From the NCBI GenBank assembly GCA_910585215.1, contig CAJUDQ010000034.1, forward strand, positions 1 to 36,359: DNA of 36,359 bases, read 5' to 3'. A program made the position numbers and the translations under genes. Below the pieces are notes generated by a model. It was not told the DNA's origin. It worked only from the letters and a program-made list of their open reading frames with translations, and made no database searches. The DNA is from an uncultured Lachnospiraceae bacterium. GTDB lineage: Bacteria; Bacillota; Clostridia; Lachnospirales; Lachnospiraceae. Numbering within the stretch: the first letter of the stretch is position 1; every line of letters starts with the position of its first letter. Positions 27,001 through 32,857 of the stretch are shown here, piece by piece.

Positions 27001-27556
27001 GAGGAAGAATATTACAAGAACCTCAAAGGATTTTAAGCTGAATGAAGAAGATGAGACAGTTGTGATAGACGGAGTAAAAGAAACAATTGGAGGAGTGATT
27101 TCAAGTGTTACAGTAAAAATCACAAAGAAAAATACGGTAATGGCGTTTGTTTCGATTGAAGATTTGTATGGAGTTGTAGAAGTGCTGGTATTTCCTAAAT
27201 TTTATGAAAAATTCAGACAAATCATACAAGAAGATAACAAGGTGTTTGTCAGCGGAAGAGTGAGTGTCAGTGAAGATGCAGATGCGAAGCTGATTTGTGA
27301 TAATATTACAGAGTTTCGGGTGATTCCGTCGCAGGTGTGGATTCGGTTTGAGGATAAGGAGGAGTATGAAAAAAAGATGGGAGAACTTATGGAGGATATT
27401 CAGGATTCAGACGGGAATGACAGGATTGTGATTTATCTGAAGAAGGAGAATGCAAAGAAGGAGATGCCGGCTTCATGGAATATTTGTGCGGAAAGAGGGC
27501 TGATTGAGAAGTTGAAGAAAAGGTTTGGAGATAAAAATGTGGCGGTGGTGTCATAG
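24080..27556 (+). CDS. dnaE: DNA polymerase III subunit alpha (DnaE)
   Basis: A replicative C-family DNA polymerase. The 1158 residues read: an N-terminal PHP domain with intact metal motifs (HLHVHTEYSLLDG, AITDHGVMYG); the palm with GPGRGSAAGSIVAY and the catalytic aspartates of MPDIDIDF (406, 408, 410) and Asp559 in KMDFLGLRTL; the fingers; a helix-hairpin-helix region; and a C-terminal OB fold (GGVISSVTVKITKKNTVMAF). Low-GC Firmicutes usually use PolC as the main elongation enzyme and DnaE for primer extension on the lagging strand; PolC is not in this window. The start follows GGGAGG. The position just before pfkA is a common clostridial arrangement. Confidence 0.98.
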   Translation: MAFTHLHVHTEYSLLDGSSKIKELAARAKELGMDSLAITDHGVMYGVIDFYRAAKEAGIKPIIGCEIYVSPGSRFEREVGNNEDRYYHLVLLAENDKGHHNLMKIVSKGFTEGYYYKPRVDYEVLQQYSEGIIALSACLAGEVQKFLARGMYEEACKSALRYEKLFGKGNFFLELQDHGIDMQKRVNMDLVRMSRELSIGLVATNDVHYIYDTDYEAHDILLCIQTGKKVADEDRMRYEGGQYYLKSEEEMRTLFPYAKEALDNTAKIAARCNVEIEFGVRKLPKYQVPKEFWDNENEEGEASWNYLHFLCYKGLKERYGMETPQLCERLDYELSVIKNMGFIDYFLIVWDFIDFAKRNGIMVGPGRGSAAGSIVAYTLAITDIDPLRYNLLFERFLNPERVSMPDIDIDFCFERRGEVIDYVVSKYGKNNVAQIVTFGTLAAKGVIRDVGRVLDMPYVQVDAIAKMVPKELNITIDKALQMNPLFRKEYEENSQIHYLIDMAKKLEGLPRHASMHAAGVLISQKAVDEYVPLSRSSDGTITTQYVMTTLEELGLLKMDFLGLRTLTVIRDAVNLIEKNQGTVIDLNKIDYNDKKVLDYIGTGKTDGVFQIESAGMKSFMKELRPESLEDIVAGIALYRPGPMDFIPKYLMGKNNPDSITYDCPQLEPILKTTHGCIVYQEQVMQIVRDLAGYTLGRSDLLRRAMSKKKQAVMEKERQSFVYGNEEDGVDGCIKRGIDEATGNKIYDEMIDFAKYAFNKSHAAAYGVISYQTAYLKYYHPVEFMASLLTSVIDNCSKVTEYVMTCRNMGIQVLPPDINQSERNFIAQGDSIRYGLSALKSVGKNVVDQFVAERTERGDFKNLQEFLERMNNKDISKRIIESLIKSGALDCFEGNRRQKMMIFGSIMDDINQTNKKMMAGQMSLFDIVSDDLKADFEIQFPRVEEFSKEELLAFEKEFIGLYVSGHPLEEYEDKWRKNITRTSKDFKLNEEDETVVIDGVKETIGGVISSVTVKITKKNTVMAFVSIEDLYGVVEVLVFPKFYEKFRQIIQEDNKVFVSGRVSVSEDADAKLICDNITEFRVIPSQVWIRFEDKEEYEKKMGELMEDIQDSDGNDRIVIYLKKENAKKEMPASWNICAERGLIEKLKKRFGDKNVAVVS

Positions 27557-27565
27557 GAAAAGTTA

Positions 27566-27593
27566 AGTGTCGAGTGAGAGACGCTGTTTTATT
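27566..27593 (+). terminator. Weak terminator after dnaE
   Basis: AGTGTC (27566-27571) pairs with GACGCT (27580-27585) with one wobble and an 8-nt loop, followed by GTTTTATT. The stem is only 6 bp. Confidence 0.45.
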
Positions 27594-27623
27594 GAATTTC
27601 CTTTCAACTTTTAAAAATATATG

Positions 27624-27652
27624 TTGAAATACAAGGAAAATAGTATTAAAAT
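27624..27652 (+). promoter_or_regulatory. Probable sigma-A promoter of pfkA
   Basis: TTGAAA (27624-27629), a 17-bp spacer and TAAAAT (27647-27652), both hexamers one base from consensus, lie 65 nt before the pfkA ATG. Confidence 0.65.
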
Positions 27653-27717
27653 AAAGGGAAAGTTTAACAAAAACAAGTAAAATTGGAAGAAAACCTTATA
27701 ATCAGGAGGAATATATT

Positions 27718-28692
27718 ATGGCAAATCAGATTAGCACAATAGGAGTACTGACAAGCGGAGGTGACGCTCCGGGAATGAATGCAGCGATTCGAGCCGTAGT
27801 AAGAAGCGCTCTGATAAAAGAAAAAAAGGTAAAGGGCATTATGCGAGGCTATCAGGGAATGCTTGAGGAAGAGATTGTCGATATGGATGCACACAGCGTT
27901 TCGGATATTATCCAGCGCGGTGGAACAATTTTAGGTACGGCAAGATGTACAGATTTCACAACACCGGAGGGGCAGAAAAGAGGCGCTGATATTTGCAAAA
28001 AGCATGGAATTGATGGACTTGTTGTTATCGGCGGCGATGGGTCCTTTAGAGGAGCACAGAAACTTGCACATCTTGGCATTAATACAATTGGCGTTCCGGG
28101 TACGATTGATTTGGATATTGCATGCACAGAATATACGATTGGATTTGATACTGCTGTAAATACAGCGATGGATGCAATTGACAAGGTCAGGGATACTTCT
28201 ACTTCCCATGAAAGATGCAGTATTATCGAAGTAATGGGAAGACATGCGGGATACATTGCGCTATGGTGTGGAATTGCCAACGGTGCAGAGGATATTCTTC
28301 TTCCTGAAAGATATGACCATGATGAGCAGAGACTGATTAATCATATTATTGATTCAAGGAGAAAAGGAAAGAAGCATCATATTATTATTAATGCAGAAGG
28401 AATCGGACATTCCACTTCAATGGCAAAGAGAATTGAGGCCGCAACTGGAATGGAAACCAGAGCAACCATTCTTGGACATATGCAAAGAGGCGGTTCACCA
28501 ACCTGTAAGGATAGAGTATATGCTTCCATTATGGGCGCTTATGCAGTGGATTTGCTCTGTGAGGGAAAGAGCAACAGAGTTGTGGCATATAAGGATGGTG
28601 AATATGTTGACTTTGAGATAGATGAAGCATTGGCAATGAAAAAGGATATTTCGGATTATCAGTACAACGTAAGTAAACTTTTATCAAGATAG
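27718..28692 (+). CDS. pfkA: ATP-dependent 6-phosphofructokinase
   Basis: It phosphorylates fructose 6-phosphate to fructose 1,6-bisphosphate, the committed step of glycolysis. The 324 residues are typical of the tetrameric bacterial enzyme. The ATP loop GVLTSGGDAPGMNA, GGDGSFRGA (the Gly after GGD marks ATP rather than pyrophosphate use), the catalytic Asp in PGTIDLDI, MGRHAGY, and GHMQRGGSPTCKDR of the F6P/effector sites are all present. The widespread TIDND motif reads TIDLD here: the two aspartates remain and the Asn between them is Leu. I believe related clostridial enzymes share this. AGGAGG lies 7 nt before the start. The gene is flanked by its own promoter and a structured terminator. 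Confidence 0.97.
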   Translation: MANQISTIGVLTSGGDAPGMNAAIRAVVRSALIKEKKVKGIMRGYQGMLEEEIVDMDAHSVSDIIQRGGTILGTARCTDFTTPEGQKRGADICKKHGIDGLVVIGGDGSFRGAQKLAHLGINTIGVPGTIDLDIACTEYTIGFDTAVNTAMDAIDKVRDTSTSHERCSIIEVMGRHAGYIALWCGIANGAEDILLPERYDHDEQRLINHIIDSRRKGKKHHIIINAEGIGHSTSMAKRIEAATGMETRATILGHMQRGGSPTCKDRVYASIMGAYAVDLLCEGKSNRVVAYKDGEYVDFEIDEALAMKKDISDYQYNVSKLLSR

Positions 28693-28706
28693 AAAAAAGA
28701 ATGGAT

Positions 28707-28794
28707 ACTGCCACACTGAGAAAAACAGACAGGATTGCAGCCTTTTAATGAAAAGGTGCTGTTTTGTATGTTTTCATAGTAGTGTGGCAGTTTT
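28707..28794 (+). terminator. Nested long hairpin after pfkA, probable terminator
   Basis: A perfect 11-bp outer stem (ACTGCCACACT 28707-28717 with AGTGTGGCAGT 28781-28791) encloses a perfect 7-bp stem (AAAACAG 28722-28728 with CTGTTTT 28759-28765) and a 6-bp hairpin (CCTTTT 28741-28746 with AAAAGG 28751-28756). It ends in TTTT. This is more elaborate than a plain terminator; a small RNA or processed 3' end is possible. Confidence 0.65.
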
Positions 28795-28906
28795 GATTTA
28801 TAAAATTATTTCTAAATGCAGAGAATATTTGTGCAAAGTGTTTACAATTTTTGGAAATATTTTAATAATTTATTGGATTCTGAATTGTTTAGAAAAAGGA
28901 GAAACT

Positions 28907-29671
28907 ATGTTTATCAGCTCATTGTCAAATCAGCATATCAAAGATATTGTGAGATTGCAGACGAAAAGTTCTGCAAGAAAAAAGGAAAAGCTTTTTGTTG
29001 CAGAAGGATGGAAGATGTATCGGGAGGCACCGAAGGAAGATATCGTCAATACCTATGTTTCAGAAGCTTTTTTAAAAGAAAATAAGGATAAAATCAAAGG
29101 GAGCTATATTATTGTCAAGGACAGTATTTTTAAGGATATTTCAGATACGGTTACTCCACAGGGAATTATATGTATTTTGAAACAGAAGGAATATCAGTTA
29201 AATACAATTTTGAAAAAAGGAGAAAAACAAATTTTTGTGTTGTTGGAATCCTTGCAGGACCCGGGAAATCTGGGAACAATTATGAGAACAGCCGAAGGGG
29301 CAGGGGCGGCAGTGATTATGAACAAATCTACGGTTGATTTGTTTAATCCAAAAGTAGTGCGTTCTACAATGGGTTCTGTTTTTCGAGTTCCTTTTCTGAT
29401 ATTTGAGGATTTGTCGGATGCAGTAAAAGAACTCAGAGAAAATGGAGTGACTATTTATGCAGCACATCTAAATGGCGGAATATACTATAAAGAGGAGTAT
29501 GAAAAAGGTTCCTGTGGATTTATTATCGGAAATGAAGCAAAAGGACTGACACAGGAAATCAGCAGACAGGCGGATTGTCTTGTGAAAATCCCCATGGAAG
29601 GAAGACTTGAATCTTTAAATGCAGCAGTTACAGCAGCAATTTTAATGTATGAAGTCAAACGAAGATTATAA
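28907..29671 (+). CDS. SpoU/TrmH family RNA 2'-O-methyltransferase
   Basis: This SPOUT-class enzyme transfers methyl from S-adenosylmethionine to a ribose 2'-OH in rRNA or tRNA. The start is the ATG at 28907 (MFISSLSNQHIKDIVRL) with AAAAGGAG about 5 nt upstream. The frame is open back to 28748, but that part encodes the pfkA 3' hairpin and is not protein-like. The 254 residues have an N-terminal substrate-binding domain (VAEGWKMYREA) and the trefoil-knot motifs LQDPGNLGTIMRTAEGAGA, GFIIGNEAKGL and IPMEGRLESLNAAVTAAILMYE. These fit the RlmB/TsnR-like group. The target nucleotide is not known. A promoter candidate (TTTACA 28841, 17 bp, AATAAT 28864) lies just upstream. Confidence 0.92.
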   Translation: MFISSLSNQHIKDIVRLQTKSSARKKEKLFVAEGWKMYREAPKEDIVNTYVSEAFLKENKDKIKGSYIIVKDSIFKDISDTVTPQGIICILKQKEYQLNTILKKGEKQIFVLLESLQDPGNLGTIMRTAEGAGAAVIMNKSTVDLFNPKVVRSTMGSVFRVPFLIFEDLSDAVKELRENGVTIYAAHLNGGIYYKEEYEKGSCGFIIGNEAKGLTQEISRQADCLVKIPMEGRLESLNAAVTAAILMYEVKRRL

Positions 29672-29930
29672 AATAGAATTGTACCGAAAAAAGTACAAGG
29701 AAGCATGAAAATACAAACATATATTCTGTATCGTGCAGATTTATATAGTATATGAATAGATAAAAAAGCAGAATCAGTATAAAATATCTGATAATATATA
29801 GGAAGAGAACAAATATGAATTTGAAATAAGAACATACATTCCGAAAAATAAGAATAGTTTTTTATAGAGCAAATTTTCTGGAAAAAAGAGTTATTTTGGA
29901 GTAAAATTCAGGAATTGGATTTTTCTGGGG
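29672..29930. other. Gene-free AT-rich spacer
   Basis: I find no gene in this part of the 390-bp gap before the wall hydrolase. It holds a small inverted repeat (TTGTAC 29679-29684 with GTACAA 29693-29698, no T-run) and another short one (ATCAG with CTGAT near 29775-29793). The rest is low-complexity AT-rich DNA up to the promoter at 29931. Confidence 0.6.
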
Positions 29931-29959
29931 TTGACAAATGAGGTTTTATTTGTTATTAT
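29931..29959 (+). promoter_or_regulatory. Near-consensus sigma-A promoter of the SH3/wall-hydrolase gene
   Basis: A perfect TTGACA (29931-29936), a 17-bp spacer and TATTAT (29954-29959), with TG one base upstream of the -10 (extended -10). This is the best promoter in the window. It gives a leader of about 95 nt. Confidence 0.82.
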
Positions 29960-30061
29960 GCGGATACAACTTGCAATATATTTAACAAATGCGTAATAAA
30001 GCAGAGGATAAGCTGTAAGTAGCTTTGTTACATGCTGGTAAACAGCGGATTGGAGGACTTT

Positions 30062-31372
30062 ATGAAGGCTATAAAACACGGGACTGCAGCAGCAGCCACA
30101 GCCGCGGCAACTTGCGGACTTGTAGTGGCCATTACTGCAGAGCTTGTATTCAGTGGCTTAAACAAAAGTGAAGACATAACGCCCACGGCAAATGTTGAAT
30201 CGTTTGAAGGAGTTGATTCAAAAGAAACGAAAAATGTTTTATCACTTGAGAGAATGAACAATGTCCTTGTAGGGGCAGGGATGATGGATGATTTCGCTAA
30301 AATAGGAGAAACTGAGTCAGAACTGGAAACTACAGGAGAAGAAACAACAGAACCAGAGACAGAAACAGAAGCTGAGACAGAAGTACAGACAGAAGAAGAG
30401 ACAACCGAAAATTATGCATATGCAGATTTCTTTTTGGTTAATGTAACTGAATATCTGAATGTAAGAGCAGAGGGCTCAGAAGATGCAGAGATTCTTGGAA
30501 AAATTTATGCAGGTGGCGGTGGCCAAGTTCTTGAAAAAGGAGAAGAATGGTCAAAAATACAGTCAGGAAATGCTGTTGGTTATATAAAAAATGAATATGC
30601 ATGGTTTTCCCATGATGCAGAAGCAAATATTCCAAATGTCTGTCCATTGAGGGCGACAAGTACTGTTGATAATTTAAGACTGAGAGAAGGCCCGGGTACA
30701 GATTATAAAATCAATGATGTAATCAATCAGGGCGATCAGCTGACAGTTATGGCAGAACAGGGTGACTGGTGGGCAGTCAGCTATGACGGTGTAACTGGAT
30801 ATACCGCTAAGGAATATGTGAATATATGGTATGATATAGGCCAAGGAATAACAATTGAAGAAGAGGAAAGGGAGAAAGAGGCTGAGAGAGCAAGAATTGC
30901 AGAGGAAGCTGCTGCTGAGCAGAGAAGGCTTCAGAAGGAAGAGGAAAAGAGACAGCAGGAGCTGGCAAATGCACAGAAGGCTCAAACAGTATATTCTTCC
31001 GGATATAACCTTTCCGTGGATGATAACTATCTTCTTTCCTGTCTTGTTATGGCAGAAGCAGGAGGCGAATGTTACGAAGGAAAGCTTGCAGTGGCAAATA
31101 TCGTATTGAACAGATTAAATTCTGGAAAATATGGCAGTACTATCAGTGATGTGATTTATGCCAGCGGTCAGTTTTCGGTAGTAAGAAATGGAGCCTTAAA
31201 TCGGGCCATTAATAACGGACCAAATTCAGGTTCCGTGCAGGCAGCACAGGAGGCATTGGCAGGAGTGAATAATGTTCCTAACTACACCTCGTTTTGTACT
31301 CTTGCAGTTGCAAAGTATTCAAGATATGCTGCTTATTCCATTATAGGAAATCAGGTATTTTACAGATATTAA
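30062..31372 (+). CDS. Secreted SH3-domain protein with SleB-type cell wall hydrolase domain
   Basis: The start is the ATG at 30062 (MKAIKHGTAAAA), with GGAGG 6 nt upstream; an upstream ATG at 30032 is unsupported. The 436 residues read: an N-terminal export or anchor helix (about 8-31); a Thr/Glu-rich repeat stretch (about 80-117, likely wall-spanning); two bacterial SH3 domains (about 122-181, EYLNVRAEGS; about 199-258, NLRLREGPGTDYK); a charged Glu/Arg coiled coil (about 263-310); and a C-terminal Hydrolase_2 domain of the SleB/CwlJ type (about 325-436). The presumed catalytic Glu332 lies in VMAEAGGECYEGKLAVANIV. SleB enzymes are lytic transglycosylases of spore cortex. With SH3 modules and a strong vegetative-type promoter, a role in growing-cell wall turnover is as likely as germination. 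Confidence 0.88.
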   Translation: MKAIKHGTAAAATAAATCGLVVAITAELVFSGLNKSEDITPTANVESFEGVDSKETKNVLSLERMNNVLVGAGMMDDFAKIGETESELETTGEETTEPETETEAETEVQTEEETTENYAYADFFLVNVTEYLNVRAEGSEDAEILGKIYAGGGGQVLEKGEEWSKIQSGNAVGYIKNEYAWFSHDAEANIPNVCPLRATSTVDNLRLREGPGTDYKINDVINQGDQLTVMAEQGDWWAVSYDGVTGYTAKEYVNIWYDIGQGITIEEEEREKEAERARIAEEAAAEQRRLQKEEEKRQQELANAQKAQTVYSSGYNLSVDDNYLLSCLVMAEAGGECYEGKLAVANIVLNRLNSGKYGSTISDVIYASGQFSVVRNGALNRAINNGPNSGSVQAAQEALAGVNNVPNYTSFCTLAVAKYSRYAAYSIIGNQVFYRY

Positions 31373-31397
31373 AAATAAATTATAAAGCATAGTTGTG

Positions 31398-31429
31398 GAT
31401 TCCCGCCGGAATATGGCGGGGATTCTTTT
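31398..31429 (+). terminator. Terminator after the SH3/wall-hydrolase gene
   Basis: CCCGCC (31402-31407) with GGCGGG (31415-31420), extended outward by a T-G wobble, T-A, A-T and a further G-T, loop GGAATAT, followed by TCTTTTG. Confidence 0.8.
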
Positions 31430-31492
31430 GGCTGTTTGACTGTTTTTCCAGATTTTTGCTTCCAGATGGAATATTAAATATTTCTAAAGGTC

Positions 31493-31521
31493 TTGAAACT
31501 TAGACTGAAATATTGTATGAT
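31493..31521 (+). promoter_or_regulatory. Sigma-A promoter driving the structured RNA region
   Basis: TTGAAA (31493-31498), an exact 17-bp spacer and TATGAT (31516-31521), each one base from consensus. No gene follows for over 600 bp. The predicted start of transcription is near 31528. Confidence 0.7.
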
Positions 31522-31527
31522 GAATAT

Positions 31528-32124
31528 ATATTTATGGAGGGAGATTTATTAAATAATTAAAAAGTGTTAAATGTGAGTAAATATACTCAAAAGTACCTAA
31601 AATCCAAGGTATAGTTTGTGCTGACTTTATAGCAGGCGGAGTTACGGAAATGAAACCCTTATCAGTTGAAAAAGTCTGGTATAACAAAGATGTAGAAATC
31701 TGTGGGTGTAACTGGTCAATGGTTAAGTCCCAAAAATCAAGGGCAAATCATGCAGTCAACATTGTGTTGACTGCCTAAAAATGTAATCAGCCAAAGACTG
31801 ATTACAAAAAAATCTGGGAAAGGAAAAGCTAATTAGATGAAATCCACAAGATTCCAAAAATCAGGTAAATGTGGATATGTACCGATGACTCAGGTCATCA
31901 ATTTTGATTGATGACATTAGTCGGGAATTTACGACTGTGGAGTGTACAGGAACAGGGTGGCAGCTTCGCTGCCATGTCGCTTTGCGACACAGCCCCTCTG
32001 GGGCTGCCATAACTTGTGAGTAGTATACCAGTAATGGTTACAAAAGCATACACGAGGAAGCAGTAACTATAAGTCGTGAGACTATAGCGAATCATCTGGC
32101 ATATACACTTTTGTATATGTTTTT
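31528..32124 (+). ncRNA. Large structured RNA of about 600 nt, family not recognised
   Basis: There is no coding frame with a ribosome site here, but the stretch is packed with complementary segments between a good promoter and a terminator. Clear stems: TGAGTA/TACTCA (31574-31589); TACCT/AGGTA (31594-31611); a long-range AGTTAC/GTAACT (31640-31645 with 31708-31713) stacked on ACCC/GGGT (31655-31658 with 31704-31707); GCAGTCAAC/GTTGACTGC (31752-31774, 9 bp); TGTAATCAG/CTGATTACA (31782-31806, 9 bp); ATCCACA/TGTGGAT (31842-31876) with GATT/AATC inside; GTCATCAA/TTGATGAC (31894-31915); AGTCG/CGACT (31919-31936); three adjoining hairpins at 31959-32006; CTTGTG/CACGAG (32013-32018 with 32051-32056); and a GUGA-capped stem at 32067-32087. 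Size and layout recall the ornate large RNAs (OLE, GOLLD, ROOL), but I cannot place it in any of them. It may equally be a long leader of nfeD. Confidence 0.72.
32100..32124 (+). terminator. Terminator at the 3' end of the structured RNA, just before nfeD
   Basis: CATATACA (32100-32107), loop CTTT and TGTATATG (32112-32119) form a perfect 8-bp stem followed by five T residues (32120-32124). It ends 6 nt before the AGGAAG ribosome site of nfeD, so it either ends a separate RNA or gates nfeD. Confidence 0.85.
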
Positions 32125-32141
32125 AGTAGCAGGAAGTAAAA

Positions 32142-32636
32142 GTGGAATCATATTTATGGCTGATTTTGTTTATTGTCTTTCTGATATTTGAAATTGCTAC
32201 TCTGGGACTTACTACGATATGGTTTGCAGGAGGGGCATTTATTTCATTTTGGATGTCTGTGGCAGGTCTGGCGTTTATCCCGCAGCTTATTGTTTTCTTT
32301 GTGGTATCTTTTGCACTGCTTTTTACCACAAGGCCGCTGGCAGCAAAATATCTGAATAAGAATACTACAAGAACCAATGTGGAGGAACTGGTCGGGAAAA
32401 AAGTAAAGGTGTCAGAAACAATAGATAATGTCAATGAAACAGGACATGTAATGATAAACGGTGTGGAATGGCTGGCAAGGGCACAGCATGACGGTATGGT
32501 GATTCAGGCTGGAACACAGGTGCTTATTATGGAAATTAACGGAGTAAGGGCAATTGTACAGCCACTCAGTATTTTGAATGGTCCGGTGCATGGAAAAGAA
32601 ATATATAATGAGGAAAGTCATCAGGATAAGGCATAA
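32142..32636 (+). CDS. NfeD family membrane protein
   Basis: The 164 residues start at GTG 32142 (M-ESYLWLILFIVFLIFE) with AGGAAG 5 nt upstream. Two to three membrane helices fill about residues 4-68 (the later part FIPQLIVFFVVSFALLFTT). A C-terminal OB-fold domain at about 85-145 contains VGKKVKVSETID and GHVMINGVEWLARAQHDGMVI. This is the short NfeD form without the ClpP-like protease part. NfeD proteins are usually encoded next to SPFH/stomatin-type proteins and are thought to help assemble them or act with them in membrane microdomains. Here the partner gene follows after 221 bp that includes a tandem repeat. The start lies 17 nt beyond a terminator, so expression probably needs readthrough of the upstream RNA region. 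Confidence 0.92.
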   Translation: MESYLWLILFIVFLIFEIATLGLTTIWFAGGAFISFWMSVAGLAFIPQLIVFFVVSFALLFTTRPLAAKYLNKNTTRTNVEELVGKKVKVSETIDNVNETGHVMINGVEWLARAQHDGMVIQAGTQVLIMEINGVRAIVQPLSILNGPVHGKEIYNEESHQDKA

Positions 32637-32657
32637 TTTTTCGTATTTTATGCATAA

Positions 32658-32737
32658 TATATTTTCATATAAGTATATTTTCATATAAGTATACTTTCAT
32701 ATAAGTGTATTTTCATATAAATATATTTTTATATAAT
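32658..32737. repeat. Five tandem copies of a 16-bp AT-rich unit
   Basis: The unit TATATTTTCATATAAG occurs at 32658 and 32674 without change. Three variants follow at 32690 (1 change), 32706 (2 changes) and 32722 (2 changes). There are no spacers, so it is not a CRISPR. It fills much of the gap between nfeD and the SPFH gene. The last copy ends in TATAAT (32732-32737), which may act as a -10 with TTTTCA at 16 bp, although the repeat may simply imitate a promoter. Confidence 0.93.
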
Positions 32738-32857
32738 ACTATATTTCAATACGAGAAGCAAAGGTTCCTTTTTCTCTCAGGCAGATAAATAAATTTGTTT
32801 TCGTGTTTATTGTTATTGACAGATAAAAGGAAAGAAAGGAAAAATGGAGGTAGAAGA

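Noticed and set aside
28748..28906. N-terminal extension of the SpoU methyltransferase
   Set aside because: It would translate the pfkA terminator hairpin. The family N-terminus and ribosome site both fit the ATG at 28907.
31528..32124. Group I or group II intron, RNase P RNA, tmRNA or 6S RNA as identity of the structured region
   Set aside because: I see no group II domain V, no GTGYG 5' end, no clear group I P/Q/R/S core, no tmRNA tag frame or CCA end, no RNase P core motifs, and the length is wrong for 6S.
32658..32737. CRISPR array
   Set aside because: The 16-bp units are directly joined with no spacers, and no cas genes are present.
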